Assembly: GCA_964423545.1 (NCBI GenBank)
Contig: CAYRFV010000061.1
Coordinates: 1 to 22,284 of the forward strand
Length of the DNA stretch: 22,284 nt
Reading direction: 5' to 3'
Origin: JALOOE01 sp964423545
GTDB lineage: Bacteria; Chloroflexota; Anaerolineae; CG2-30-64-16
In this document: positions 8,163-16,338 of the stretch, piece after piece
Numbering within the stretch: position 1 is the stretch's first letter
Layout: each line of letters opens with the position of its first letter
Translations under genes and position numbers: made by a program
Notes under the pieces: model-generated
What the model saw: only the letters and a program-made list of their open reading frames with translations
What the model was told of the DNA's origin: nothing
The model's database searches: none

Positions 8163-9230
8163 TCAAGTAGTTCGGAAAACATCTGGCGCCGCCTGGGACG
8201 CCTCGGCAAGTCGCCGCAGGCCCCAACTGCGCCGCCACAGCGCAATTGCCGCCCAGACGCTGATGGTTCCGACGGAGAGCGCATGCAGCACCAAGCCGTA
8301 GGCCAACCCTGCGGTGGCGGGCACATGAAACATCGCCAAGGTGATCATGCACAAGTAGTGAAACACCCCGATCTTCCCAGGGGTCGAAGGCACGGCGACG
8401 CCGGCCTGGAGCACGACCAGCAGGGAGAGCGAGATCAGCAGCGAAGCCGGCAAGTCGAAGGCCAGCAACACCAGGTAGTTCGTCAAGGCTGCGGCCCCCC
8501 AGAAAGCGATCGTCCATCCCCAGACTGCAAGCGCCGGTCTGGGCTTTCCCAGACCGGTCAATCCGTCGAGGCCGGCATGGATGCGCGAGCGCCACCGCTC
8601 GGCCAGGGACGGTGGCAGCCGGCGCAACACCCAGTCAGTGGCCCCCATGATCGCGCGCCGGCCCCCTAGCAACACCACAGCCAGTATCGTCACAGCCAGC
8701 CCCGCCAGGATCACCGGCCACAGTCGCGCTGCCAGCCACTCCGGCGGCGCCAGGAAGGGGAGCAGCAGGGCGACAAGGATGGCAAGCATGATGACGTCGA
8801 TCAGCTTTTCTGCGGCGATGGTGCCGAACGCGTACGCTTTGCTGATTCGGGCCTCCTCGCCCGTCAGGTAGGCTCGCACGACCTCACCCAGCCGCGCCGG
8901 GATGTAGTAGTTCACAGCCTGACCGATGACCATCAGGTCACACAGTTGCACCAGGCTGAGATTCGGTCGATCCGGGTAAAAGATCGCTCGCCAGCGCAGC
9001 CCCTTCAGGACGGTCATCACGACAGTAGCCAACAGGGCCAATACCACGAGCGGCAGGTGTGCTTCGTGCAGCGCCACCCTCAACTGCCCGAAGTCGACCG
9101 AACGCGCTGCGAGATACAGCGTGACAACTGCCACAATCAGCCCCAGCCAGATCTGGAGGCGAGTGCCGAACCACCGGCGCGATGCGCGACCTGGCGCGAG
9201 GGCGAGCTCGGCTTCCTGCGTTCCGTTCAC
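8163..9230 (-). CDS. Lysylphosphatidylglycerol synthase-TM / UPF0104 family flippase-like protein
   Basis: A polytopic membrane protein of about 355 residues in the UPF0104/YbhN/AglD family (the LPG synthase TM region without a synthase domain). Typical motifs are visible: a first TM followed by R-S-V-D, VLKGLRWRAIF, NYYIPARLGEVVRAYL, AEKLIDV, and VPSTPGKIGVFHYL in a late TM. About eight hydrophobic segments are present. Relatives are implicated in moving lipid or lipid-linked sugars, or in archaeal glycolipid and N-glycan pathways; the substrate here is unknown. The GTG at 9230 overlaps the sortase stop in a GTGA (9227-9230), so it is preferred. Another in-frame GTG at 9278 would add 16 poorly conserved residues. 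It lies second in the seven-gene run, where a lipid-linked sugar transporter would fit well upstream of a GT117-like transferase. Confidence 0.87.
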   Translation of the reverse strand: MNGTQEAELALAPGRASRRWFGTRLQIWLGLIVAVVTLYLAARSVDFGQLRVALHEAHLPLVVLALLATVVMTVLKGLRWRAIFYPDRPNLSLVQLCDLMVIGQAVNYYIPARLGEVVRAYLTGEEARISKAYAFGTIAAEKLIDVIMLAILVALLLPFLAPPEWLAARLWPVILAGLAVTILAVVLLGGRRAIMGATDWVLRRLPPSLAERWRSRIHAGLDGLTGLGKPRPALAVWGWTIAFWGAAALTNYLVLLAFDLPASLLISLSLLVVLQAGVAVPSTPGKIGVFHYLCMITLAMFHVPATAGLAYGLVLHALSVGTISVWAAIALWRRSWGLRRLAEASQAAPDVFRTT

Positions 9231-10135
9231 GGCTGAACTGGCTTGGCGATCACCACCAGTCGATGCGTGTTGCTCCACGGTGGCCAGCAGGTCACGAGCG
9301 TGAGTTGACTCTCGGCGGTCGGCTCCATGAAACGCGCGTTTTTGATGCGTTGCGCCAGCGTGACGCCGGAGTCGCGCAGGCGAAAGAAATCGGTGATCGT
9401 GTAGTCGACCGGCCTACCCAGGGCGCTGAAGAGGCGAATCTGGCGCCCCTTCAGGATGTCGGACCGATCGGTGAATTCGTCAACCCGTGCACGGCTGGCG
9501 TCGTCCCAGGCCATGCTGATCGCTTCGAACACCTTGCCGTCGATATTGTTATGGCCCGAAATCACGAGATTGCCTGGCTGATCCAGGGTGGCGCTGTTGA
9601 TATGGTGTCCGGCCGCGTTCTTCGGGATCACCCAATCGGATTGCGGTCCGGCGGAGGTGTTGATCACTTCCCAGCCCATCTCGACCACTTTCGCATCGAT
9701 GTTGAGATCGGGGATCAGCAGGCGCACCGGCGCCTCGGGCGAAGCAGTCGGCGTCGGCACGATGGGGCGAGGCCGTATCGTGGGCATGGGGCTCGACGCC
9801 GGCGCGGTCGCCGGCGCCGGGCTGGCCATCGCCGCCTGTGCTGGCGCTGGCGCGGCATCGGTCGGCCGCGGTGTCGGCGTAGGTTGGGGTGGCAGGGTCG
9901 GTGCGGGCGCGGTCGGCGCAGTCGCGGTCGGTGCGGGCGCAGTTGCCGTCGGCGCCTGGGTCGAGACCGCAGGCGCAGCAGGTGTGGCGTTGGGCGTCTG
10001 TTGGAGTTGGGCGCGCAACTGCTGGCCGCGCAACTGCTGGCTCACGAACCAGGCGCCGACGGCCAGAACGATAATGATCCCGGTGGCGATCAGCAGGCCG
10101 CCGATCACCTCGAGTCTGCGGTCTTGGCCTCGCAT
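9227..10135 (-). CDS. Sortase family cysteine transpeptidase with long Pro/Ala/Thr stalk
   Basis: A 302-residue membrane-bound sortase. The N-terminal anchor spans about 10-31 after a basic start. An extended Pro/Ala/Thr-rich stalk (about 47-136) then places the catalytic domain far from the membrane. The sortase beta-barrel follows from about 137 with all three catalytic residues: His195 in VISGHNN, Cys283 in TLVTCWP and Arg292 in NTHRLVV. Sortases cut a C-terminal sorting signal and join the protein to an amine. The TLVTC motif fits the class D/E/F-like sortases; I cannot assign the class. The ATG at 10135 has AAAGGA upstream. The longer TTG start at 10159 is less likely. This is the first gene of the operon, with a promoter at 10195-10223. 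A perfect 15-bp tandem repeat encodes QLRGQQLRAQ just after the anchor. No clear canonical LPxTG substrate is visible nearby. Confidence 0.9.
   Translation of the reverse strand: MRGQDRRLEVIGGLLIATGIIIVLAVGAWFVSQQLRGQQLRAQLQQTPNATPAAPAVSTQAPTATAPAPTATAPTAPAPTLPPQPTPTPRPTDAAPAPAQAAMASPAPATAPASSPMPTIRPRPIVPTPTASPEAPVRLLIPDLNIDAKVVEMGWEVINTSAGPQSDWVIPKNAAGHHINSATLDQPGNLVISGHNNIDGKVFEAISMAWDDASRARVDEFTDRSDILKGRQIRLFSALGRPVDYTITDFFRLRDSGVTLAQRIKNARFMEPTAESQLTLVTCWPPWSNTHRLVVIAKPVQP
10012..10041. repeat. Perfect 15-bp tandem repeat (2 copies)
   Basis: The unit cgcgcaactgctggc occurs twice with no spacer (10012-10026 and 10027-10041). It lies inside the sortase gene, where the minus strand encodes the Gln/Leu/Arg-rich segment between membrane anchor and stalk. 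The unit is a multiple of three, so a gain or loss of copies would keep the frame and alter the length of the juxtamembrane region. It probably arose by slippage. Confidence 0.8.
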
Positions 10136-10194
10136 ACAAGTGATTCCTTTGATCGACAATGGGGCTCCGCGGTTCGGCCGGGAGCATGGTGGAG

Positions 10195-10223
10195 ATTATA
10201 GCACAGGGTGCATCCTCAAGCAA
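10195..10223 (-). promoter_or_regulatory. Predicted promoter of the sortase/surface operon
   Basis: On the minus strand an extended -10, TGCTATAAT, has its TATAAT at 10200-10195. A weak -35, TTGCTT, lies at 10223-10218 with a 17-bp spacer. Transcription would start near 10188, leaving a leader of about 50 nt before the sortase ATG. The same TGCTATAAT word is found at two other predicted promoters in the window. The -35 matches the consensus at only three of six bases, so recognition would rest mainly on the extended -10. Confidence 0.5.
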
Positions 10224-10246
10224 CCCTCCGCTACGGGCCGCGTTTC

Positions 10247-10275
10247 TTGTTCATCTTCCGCCTTTTTGCTATCAT
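10247..10275 (+). promoter_or_regulatory. Predicted promoter of the histidine kinase/response regulator operon
   Basis: TTGTTC (10247-10252), a 17-bp spacer and TGC-TATCAT (10270-10275) form an extended -10 promoter. The predicted start is near 10282, which would place the GAGGTGG ribosome site at the very 5' end of the mRNA, 9 nt before the ATG at 10291. It is divergent from the sortase promoter; the two -35 boxes are about 24 bp apart. Regulation by a factor bound between them would affect both operons. Confidence 0.45.
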
Positions 10276-10290
10276 GGCGGCGAGGTGGTC

Positions 10291-11890
10291 ATGATCAGTT
10301 ACCAACTCCGCCAGCGTGAATACCTGCTGCAAATCAGCCGGGCGATGACCTCGCGGCTCGATCTGCCGTCTCTGCTGCGGCTCATCCTGACCAACGCGGC
10401 GGAAATCGTGCGGGCCGAAGCCGGATTGATCGCGCTGCGCCGCGGCCAATCAAGCTCGCTGGCAATCAGCGCCAGCTACAGCATTCCCGCTGCACTGCTC
10501 TCTCGCTTCGCGCCGCTCCTAACCGATGTGCCGCTGCGGGCGGAAGACTTTGCTTTTCCCGATCTCGAAACGCGCGTCGAGCTGGTGGCTCGCGCCATCC
10601 GGTTGCCGCTGCACCAAGTCGTCGCACTGCCGTTGACCTTCGAGGAGCGCCTGCTCGGCGTGATCTATCTCTTTCGCAGTGGCAGCAGCGCTTTCACGGC
10701 GAATGATCGTGCCGTGCTCGGCAGCTTCGCCGATCAGGCGGCTATCGCCGTGCGCAACGCTCAGCTCTACCAGCAGGTGACCGCCGAAAAGCAGCAGTTG
10801 GATGCCATCATCCAGCACAGCGCCGATGGGGTCATGAATCTCGATCCTGACCTGCGCATCCAGGTGTTCAATCGCGCAATGGGCCAGATGACCGGGTGGC
10901 GCGAGGAGGCNNNNNNNNNNTGATCGCCAGCTTCGTGTTGCCGTACTACCCGGAGGCGGCTATCGGCCGGCCCTGTTACGAGGTGTTGGCACTGGATGAC
11001 GCAAGCGGCCCGAATCTCTGCGGCTCCGAGCCTGGCGCATTGGTGTTTCCGGAGGGGCAGCCCCTCAATGTCGAGGGCCTGTTGGCGCGGCCAGGCGGCT
11101 CGCGCATTGCCGTCAGTGTGACCTATTCGCCGCTCTACGATGAGGAGGGGCGGCTGGCGCAGGTCATCGCCAACGTGGTGGATATCACGCGCTTCCGCGA
11201 GGCTGAGGAGATGAAGTCCACCTTTGTTTCAGTCATCTCACATGAGCTGAAAACGCCGGTGGCGCTCATCAAGGGCTACGCCAACACCCTGGCGCGCGAC
11301 GATGTGCGCTGGGACAGCGTTACGCTGCGTGAAGGTTTGCAGGTCATCGGTGAGGAGAGCGACCGGCTCAACGCCCTCATCAACAACTTGTTGGACGCCT
11401 CTCGCATCCAGGCTGGCGCGTTCAAGCTGGAGAAGGGAGATGTCCACCTCTCGAAGCTGGCGGAACGCGTGGTCGAGAGTTTTCGCATTCAGAGCGAGAA
11501 CCATCGCTTCTTTCTGGACTTTGCCCAGGATTTTCCGGTTGTGCCGGGCGATGAGGCGCGGCTGCGCCAGGTGCTCGACAACCTCGTCAGCAACGCCATC
11601 AAGTATTCACCGGCGGGCGGAGAGATCCGCGTGGGCGGCTGGAGCGACGGCGCCAACGTCACGATCTATGTCGCCGACCAGGGCATCGGAATCCCGGCGG
11701 AGGAACAGGGCCGGCTGTTCCAACGTTTCTACCGTGTCGATTCCAGTCTACGCCGCAGCACGCAGGGCGCCGGCCTGGGCCTCTACCTATGCAAGTCGAT
11801 CGTGGAGGCGCATGGCGGTCGCATCTGGCTGCGCAGCGAGCCCGGTAAGGGCGCCACGGTCTTCTTCGCGCTGCCCCTTGAGGTGACAGA

Positions 11891-11894
<4 letters not shown>
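10291..11894 (+). CDS. GAF-PAS sensor histidine kinase (interrupted by assembly gap)
   Basis: A two-component sensor kinase with no visible TM segment, so probably cytoplasmic. Domains in order: GAF (about residues 25-160), PAS (from about 165, with LDAIIQHSADGVMNL), HisKA with the H-box FVSVISHELKTPV (phospho-accepting His codon at 11241-11243), and HATPase with the N-box NLVSNAIKYSP, G1 DQGIGIP and G2 GAGLGLYLCKS. Ten Ns at 10911-10920 sit inside the PAS domain. With exactly ten bases missing, the frame hits a TGA at 10921, and the rest of the protein lies in a different frame. The run of Ns is most likely an arbitrary gap length, so I treat this as one intact gene. The ATG at 10291 has a GAGGTGG ribosome site. 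The stop overlaps the response regulator start (GTGA, 11891-11894). The signal sensed is unknown. Confidence 0.87.
10911..10920. other. Assembly gap (10 Ns) within the histidine kinase
   Basis: Ten consecutive Ns. They fall in the PAS domain, after T-G-W-R-E-E-A. About 30 bases after the gap encode residues that do not fit the PAS pattern before E-A-A-I-G-R-P-C-Y-E-V-L resumes. The word ggaggc occurs on both sides (10905-10910 and again near 10951), as expected for two contig ends that really overlap. Confidence 0.95.
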
Positions 11895-12601
<707 letters not shown>

Positions 12602-12674
12602 GCCGGCAGGCCCCTGATGTGATGTACGCCGCCCGCGCGCGTCTGCGGCGCTCCGGGCGTTACGCATCGCGCAG

Positions 12675-12705
12675 TGCGCTGGTACTGAACCCAGGCACCA
12701 GCGCA
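12675..12705. terminator. Candidate bidirectional terminator hairpin
   Basis: A perfect 9-bp stem, tgcgctggt (12675-12683) pairing with accagcgca (12697-12705), with a 13-nt loop. It lies 74 bp after the response regulator stop. There is no T-run on either side, so it is not a classical intrinsic terminator. It could protect a 3' end or be a chance hairpin in GC-rich DNA. Confidence 0.3.
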
Positions 12706-12869
12706 GAGTCAGAATCGATCGCGTCATGGTCGCATTCGCGGGAACCCGTGCCGAGTCCGCGGACGCCCTAGAGCCACCCAGAACGTCGATCAAGTAATGC
12801 CAAGCCACACTGTCGGGCGGTTAGAAACCGCTGCGACCAGCGCAAAGTCGACTTTCGTCGGCTGCATCC

Positions 12870-12887
12870 AGTCGCCGCAGGGCGACT
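12870..12887. terminator. Candidate terminator hairpin after the SPT-like gene
   Basis: A perfect 7-bp stem, agtcgcc and ggcgact, with a gcag tetraloop. It lies 55 bp downstream of the SPT-like stop codon on the minus strand. No T-run follows, so termination activity is uncertain. Confidence 0.3.
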
Positions 12888-12941
12888 TCGCAAGGGTTGC
12901 CGCGACCTGGGTCGCCCGCGGCGGATTACTTGACCGGTGCG

Positions 12942-14120
12942 CTAGATCAGTCCTACCTGCTTGCCCACCGCGGCGAAGATATCCAGGACTTGGTTCAACT
13001 GCTCATCGGTGTGCGTGGCCATATAGCTGGTGCGCAGAAGGTCCATGCCCTGGGGCACGGCGGGCGTCAAGACGGGATTGACGAATACACCGGCCTCGAA
13101 CACCGCATGCCAGATCATGATCGTGCGCATTCGGTCGCCGATGATGATCGGGATGATCGGTGTGACCGAGCTTCCGGTGTTGAAGCCCAAACGCTTGTAG
13201 CCGGCGCGCATGTAGTCGCCGATCTCGTTCAACCGCTGCACGCGTTCCGGCTCGTCACGCATGATCTTCAGCGCGGCCAGTGCAGCCGCAGCGCTGGAGG
13301 GCGGAATGCTGGCGCTGAAGAGCAGCGATCGGGCATGGTGTTTGATGTAGTGTATCACCGGCTCGTCGCCAGCGACGAAGCCGCCCAACGATGCAAAGGA
13401 CTTGCTGAAGGTCGACATGATCAAGTCCACGTCCTCGGTTACGCCCATCTGCCAGGCGGTGCCCCGGCCGCCGCCCGTGACGCCCAGGCCGTGCGCGTCA
13501 TCGACCATCAGCCGCGCATCGTACTCCTTGCAGAGCGCCACGATTTCAGGCAGAGGCGCCAAATCGCCTCCCATCGAGAAGACCCCGTCGACCACGACCA
13601 GCTTGCCCTTGTCTTTGGGCAGCCGCGCAAGCACCCGCTCCAGCTCCCCCATGTCGTTGTGTGCGTAGCGGCGAATCTCACCCATGCTCAATATGGCGCC
13701 GTCCACGATGCTGGCATGATCTTCCTTGTCCAGGATGACATAATCACCGCGACCGATCAGCGCGCTGATCGTGCCCAGGTTGACCTGCATGCCGGTGGAA
13801 AAGACAAGTGCGGCCTCCTTGCCGACGTATTCCGCAAGCTCGCGTTCCAGTTGTTCGTGGAATTCGAGGTTGCCATTGAGGAAACGCGAGCCGGTGCAGC
13901 TGGAGCCGAACCGCTCGATCGCTTCGATGGCCGCCTTTCGCACGCGCGGGTCCACCGTCAACCCCAGGTAGTTGTTGGAGCCGCACATGATCAACCGTTT
14001 GTCACGAAAGACCGCCTCCGTTCCCTCATTCCCGGTCAGGGGCACGAAATAGGGATAGTAGCCTGCGGCGATGGCGACTTTGGCCTCGGTGAAGCTATAG
14101 CACTTATCGAAAAGATCCAC
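12942..14120 (-). CDS. spt: Serine palmitoyltransferase-like alpha-oxoamine synthase
   Basis: A 392-residue PLP enzyme of the alpha-oxoamine synthase family. The PLP lysine is K240 in STFSKSFASLGG, the ring-stacking His is H135 in EDHAS, and D207/H210 lie in VDDAHGLG. GSNNYLGL (48-55) and GSRFLNGN (77-84) are family motifs. The N-terminus LFDKCYSFTEAK followed by YYPYF is the pattern I associate with serine palmitoyltransferase (including Bacteroidetes forms) rather than BioF, KBL or HemA. SPT condenses L-serine with a long acyl-CoA to 3-ketosphinganine, the first step of sphingolipid synthesis. The GTG start has a strong AGGAGGT site 6 nt upstream. It follows the epimerase-like gene by 98 bp and is last in the four-gene operon. 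The neighbours (ketoreductase-like SDR, large GNAT) support the SPT reading. A KBL or CAI-1-synthase-like role is the main alternative. Confidence 0.85.
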   Translation of the reverse strand: MDLFDKCYSFTEAKVAIAAGYYPYFVPLTGNEGTEAVFRDKRLIMCGSNNYLGLTVDPRVRKAAIEAIERFGSSCTGSRFLNGNLEFHEQLERELAEYVGKEAALVFSTGMQVNLGTISALIGRGDYVILDKEDHASIVDGAILSMGEIRRYAHNDMGELERVLARLPKDKGKLVVVDGVFSMGGDLAPLPEIVALCKEYDARLMVDDAHGLGVTGGGRGTAWQMGVTEDVDLIMSTFSKSFASLGGFVAGDEPVIHYIKHHARSLLFSASIPPSSAAAALAALKIMRDEPERVQRLNEIGDYMRAGYKRLGFNTGSSVTPIIPIIIGDRMRTIMIWHAVFEAGVFVNPVLTPAVPQGMDLLRTSYMATHTDEQLNQVLDIFAAVGKQVGLI

Positions 14121-14126
14121 GATCAG

Positions 14127-14133
14127 ACCTCCT
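14127..14133 (-). promoter_or_regulatory. Strong Shine-Dalgarno of the SPT-like gene
   Basis: AGGAGGT on the minus strand, 6 nt before the GTG at 14120. It fixes the start at this GTG and is the best ribosome site of the operon. SPT is the only member of the operon that does not use an overlapping start. Confidence 0.75.
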
Positions 14134-14218
14134 CAGGAGATGCAAGATGAGTGATGCATGACGGGCGCTGCATCGCAGAGGCCCTGCGAACCGCGAGCCT
14201 GGCGGTGCTGGCTGCCCG

Positions 14219-15205
14219 TCATGTGATGTAGCCGTGTGCCTTGTACCATGCGTATGCCCGTTCCACCGCGCCGCGGAACGGCAGCAGTGGATAATCCAGC
14301 TCGCGCTGCGCCTTGCTGGAATCGAAGAAGAAGTTCACGGCGCTCAGGCGCGCCTGATCGCCACTGAGTTTGGGCGGCCCGGGATGGATTCGGTTGAACA
14401 GGTCGATGCCCACGGCTGCAGGCGCCAGCGACCAGCCCGGAATCGTCCAGCGCGGCGGCGTCCGGCCGACCACCTCGCAGATGACTGTGGTGACCGTGCG
14501 ATGCGTCAGGTTCTCGCCGCCCAGGATGTAGCGCTCGCCCGTGCGGCCCCGCTCGGCCGCAGCGAGGTGCCCATGCACCACCGCATCGATGTCCGCCACG
14601 CATAGGCCACCGGGTGGCACGACTGGAAGACGCTTCTGCGCAGTCGCCACAAGGATGCTGCCGGAGATCTGATAATGATCGCCGGGGCCGAACACCGCGG
14701 CCGGGTTGACGATGACTGCATCCAACCCCAGCTTGACAAGCCTCTGCACCACCTTTTCGGCTTGATGCTTGCTGTCGGCATACGCCAGGCTGGCGCTGAT
14801 CCTGTCGAAGGCTGTCGTCTCATCGGCAGGCTTGCCATCCGGCCGGATGCCGATGGCCGCGACCGAGGAGGTGAACACCACCCGCGAGACGCGCGCCTGC
14901 AGGCAAGCCTCCATGACCGCGCGCGTGCCATCGACGTTGACGCGGTAGATCTGCTGCCGCTGCGCCCTCCAGTAGGACGAGAGCGCAGCTACATGGAACA
15001 CCAGATCACAGCACCTCACTGCCTGAGCAACTGCTTCCGGTTCCGAAAGGTCCCCGATCACGTGCTCGACGTCCGGCAGTCCTTCAAGCCCAAGCAGGCT
15101 GGAATGGGCTCGTCGCAGGATGCGCACCTGATCGCCCCTGCGTCTCAGCGCCGCGACGAGCTGTGATCCGATGAACCCTGAACCGCCCGTGACGAGCACT
15201 CTCAC
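14219..15205 (-). CDS. Extended SDR / NAD-dependent epimerase-like (CerR- or HpnA-like)
   Basis: A 328-residue extended short-chain dehydrogenase. It begins with the Rossmann motif VTGGSGFIG (G7-x-x-G10-x-x-G13), followed by HVAALSSYWRA, VNVDGTRAVMEAC, FTSSVAAIGI (S113/S114) and the catalytic Y142-A-D-S-K146. It resembles HpnA-type and dihydroflavonol-reductase-like proteins. Related NAD-dependent reductases (CerR in Caulobacter) reduce the 3-keto group in bacterial ceramide synthesis, and the SPT neighbour makes that plausible. A sugar epimerase acting on a head group is the alternative. The GTG start overlaps the stop of the GNAT gene (GTGA, 15202-15205), so the two are translationally coupled. 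I cannot tell ketoreductase from epimerase by sequence alone. Confidence 0.85.
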   Translation of the reverse strand: MRVLVTGGSGFIGSQLVAALRRRGDQVRILRRAHSSLLGLEGLPDVEHVIGDLSEPEAVAQAVRCCDLVFHVAALSSYWRAQRQQIYRVNVDGTRAVMEACLQARVSRVVFTSSVAAIGIRPDGKPADETTAFDRISASLAYADSKHQAEKVVQRLVKLGLDAVIVNPAAVFGPGDHYQISGSILVATAQKRLPVVPPGGLCVADIDAVVHGHLAAAERGRTGERYILGGENLTHRTVTTVICEVVGRTPPRWTIPGWSLAPAAVGIDLFNRIHPGPPKLSGDQARLSAVNFFFDSSKAQRELDYPLLPFRGAVERAYAWYKAHGYIT

Positions 15206-16338
15206 AAGGGCTTCTCATAGACGCGATAGGTCTTGTAGCGCTCGCCGCCCAAGCGCTCGATGATGCGATTCATCATCGTGTTCGTTTCCAAGATCCAGGA
15301 ACCCTCCATGCGCTTGTAGCCCAGCTCCGCTGCTCTGCGCGCCGTGGTCAGATAGAAGTAGGCGTCCACACCCCGGCCGCGATACTTCTCGACCACCCCC
15401 ATGATGAGCAAACGTGTCTGGTTGATCCTGCGCTTGTACCACAGGAACTTCAGCAGACCGAATGGATACATTCTGCCGCCGCCTGACCACCGCAAAGCCT
15501 GGTGCAGATCGGGCAGGGTGATGGAGACGCCGACCGGCTCGCCTTCCGCCGTCTCAGCCAGCAGCACAAGCCGAGGGTCGATGAGCGGGAGGAGCGAATG
15601 CACCAGATGCTCGATCTCGTGGTCGGTCAGCGGCACGAAGCCCCAATTCCTCTCCCAGGCGCTGTTGTAGATCTGCTTGACGAGATCGATGTCGTGCCTG
15701 ATGTTGCGCTTGTTGAGCGCCCGAAGGCGGATTCCTTCTTTCTCGATGACCTTCTCTGTGACGCGAAACAGCTTGGCCGGCGCGTTGTCGAGGGTCTTCT
15801 GGATGTCATTCGTGATCCATGCGTACAGATCCATGGCTTTGGCGAAGCCGTATCCCTCGATCAACCCCGGGTAGTAGCGCGGGTTGTAGGTCATCATCAC
15901 CATCGCCGGCTCATCAAACCCGTCGATCAACGTTCCAACTTCGTCGTTGGTCGAGAAGCTCAACGGGCCCCGAATCAGCGTCATCCCCTGGCCGCGCACC
16001 CAGGCTTCGGCGGCCTCGAACAGCGCATTCGCCACCGCTTGGTCGTTCACGCACTCAAAAAAGCCCCAGGCGCCCGATTGCTCCGCATGGAAGCTGTTCT
16101 GGTTATCGTTGACCACTGCACCGATCGTGCCAACCAGCTCGCCGTCGCGTCGCGCCAGGTAGAGCTGGAAGCGTGCGTGTTCGTGGAATGGGTTCTTTTT
16201 GGGATCGAAGAAGTCCCGGCGCTCCTCGATGAAGGGCGGCACCCAGTTAGGGTCACCTTTGTAAAGCTTGAAGGGAAATCTTACGAACTCCAGTACGCCC
16301 TTCTTGTCGGTGACCGGCTCGACTGTGACTGTGCTCAT
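15202..16338 (-). CDS. Tandem-GNAT acyltransferase-like protein (candidate bacterial ceramide synthase)
   Basis: A 378-residue protein that looks like two GNAT folds. The N-terminal half has FPFKLYKGDPNWVPP (21-35), KKNPFHEHA (48-56), GAWGFFEC (89-96), RGPLSFSTNDE (123-133) and MTYNPRYYPGLIE (149-161), a well-conserved family pattern. The C-terminal half has an acyl-CoA-binding-like loop, GVVEKYRGRGVDAYFY (314-329). Members of this family are usually annotated only as hypothetical or GNAT. In Caulobacter, the ceramide synthase that N-acylates the sphingoid base (bCerS) is a GNAT-superfamily protein encoded near spt, so this is the best local candidate for the acylation step. It overlaps both neighbours by 4 bp (ATGA at 16335-16338, GTGA at 15202-15205). 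The role is inferred from family and context. Confidence 0.82.
   Translation of the reverse strand: MSTVTVEPVTDKKGVLEFVRFPFKLYKGDPNWVPPFIEERRDFFDPKKNPFHEHARFQLYLARRDGELVGTIGAVVNDNQNSFHAEQSGAWGFFECVNDQAVANALFEAAEAWVRGQGMTLIRGPLSFSTNDEVGTLIDGFDEPAMVMMTYNPRYYPGLIEGYGFAKAMDLYAWITNDIQKTLDNAPAKLFRVTEKVIEKEGIRLRALNKRNIRHDIDLVKQIYNSAWERNWGFVPLTDHEIEHLVHSLLPLIDPRLVLLAETAEGEPVGVSITLPDLHQALRWSGGGRMYPFGLLKFLWYKRRINQTRLLIMGVVEKYRGRGVDAYFYLTTARRAAELGYKRMEGSWILETNTMMNRIIERLGGERYKTYRVYEKPL

Larger units (their letters stand above)
12602..12941. other. Non-coding spacer between convergent operons
   Basis: 340 bp with no supportable gene on either strand. It contains two perfect hairpins (12675-12705 and 12870-12887), a 12-bp palindrome aaagtcgacttt (12844-12855), and a near-direct repeat accagcgcaaagtc at 12697-12710 and 12836-12849 (one mismatch). 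Both flanking operons end here, so the hairpins are most easily read as transcript ends. Confidence 0.6.

Noticed and set aside
9182..10201. 339-codon plus-strand frame opposite the sortase
   Set aside because: Arg/Gly-rich translation produced by the Pro/Ala/Thr stalk codons read backwards; no domain.
10921..10923. TGA in the kinase frame right after the N run, suggesting a pseudogene
   Set aside because: The number of Ns is probably arbitrary, and the second half continues a perfect PAS-HisKA-HATPase with an intact stop/start overlap to the response regulator.
12897..14150. 417-codon plus-strand frame opposite the SPT-like gene
   Set aside because: Shadow of the SPT-like gene. The translation has no family features and starts inside the non-coding spacer.
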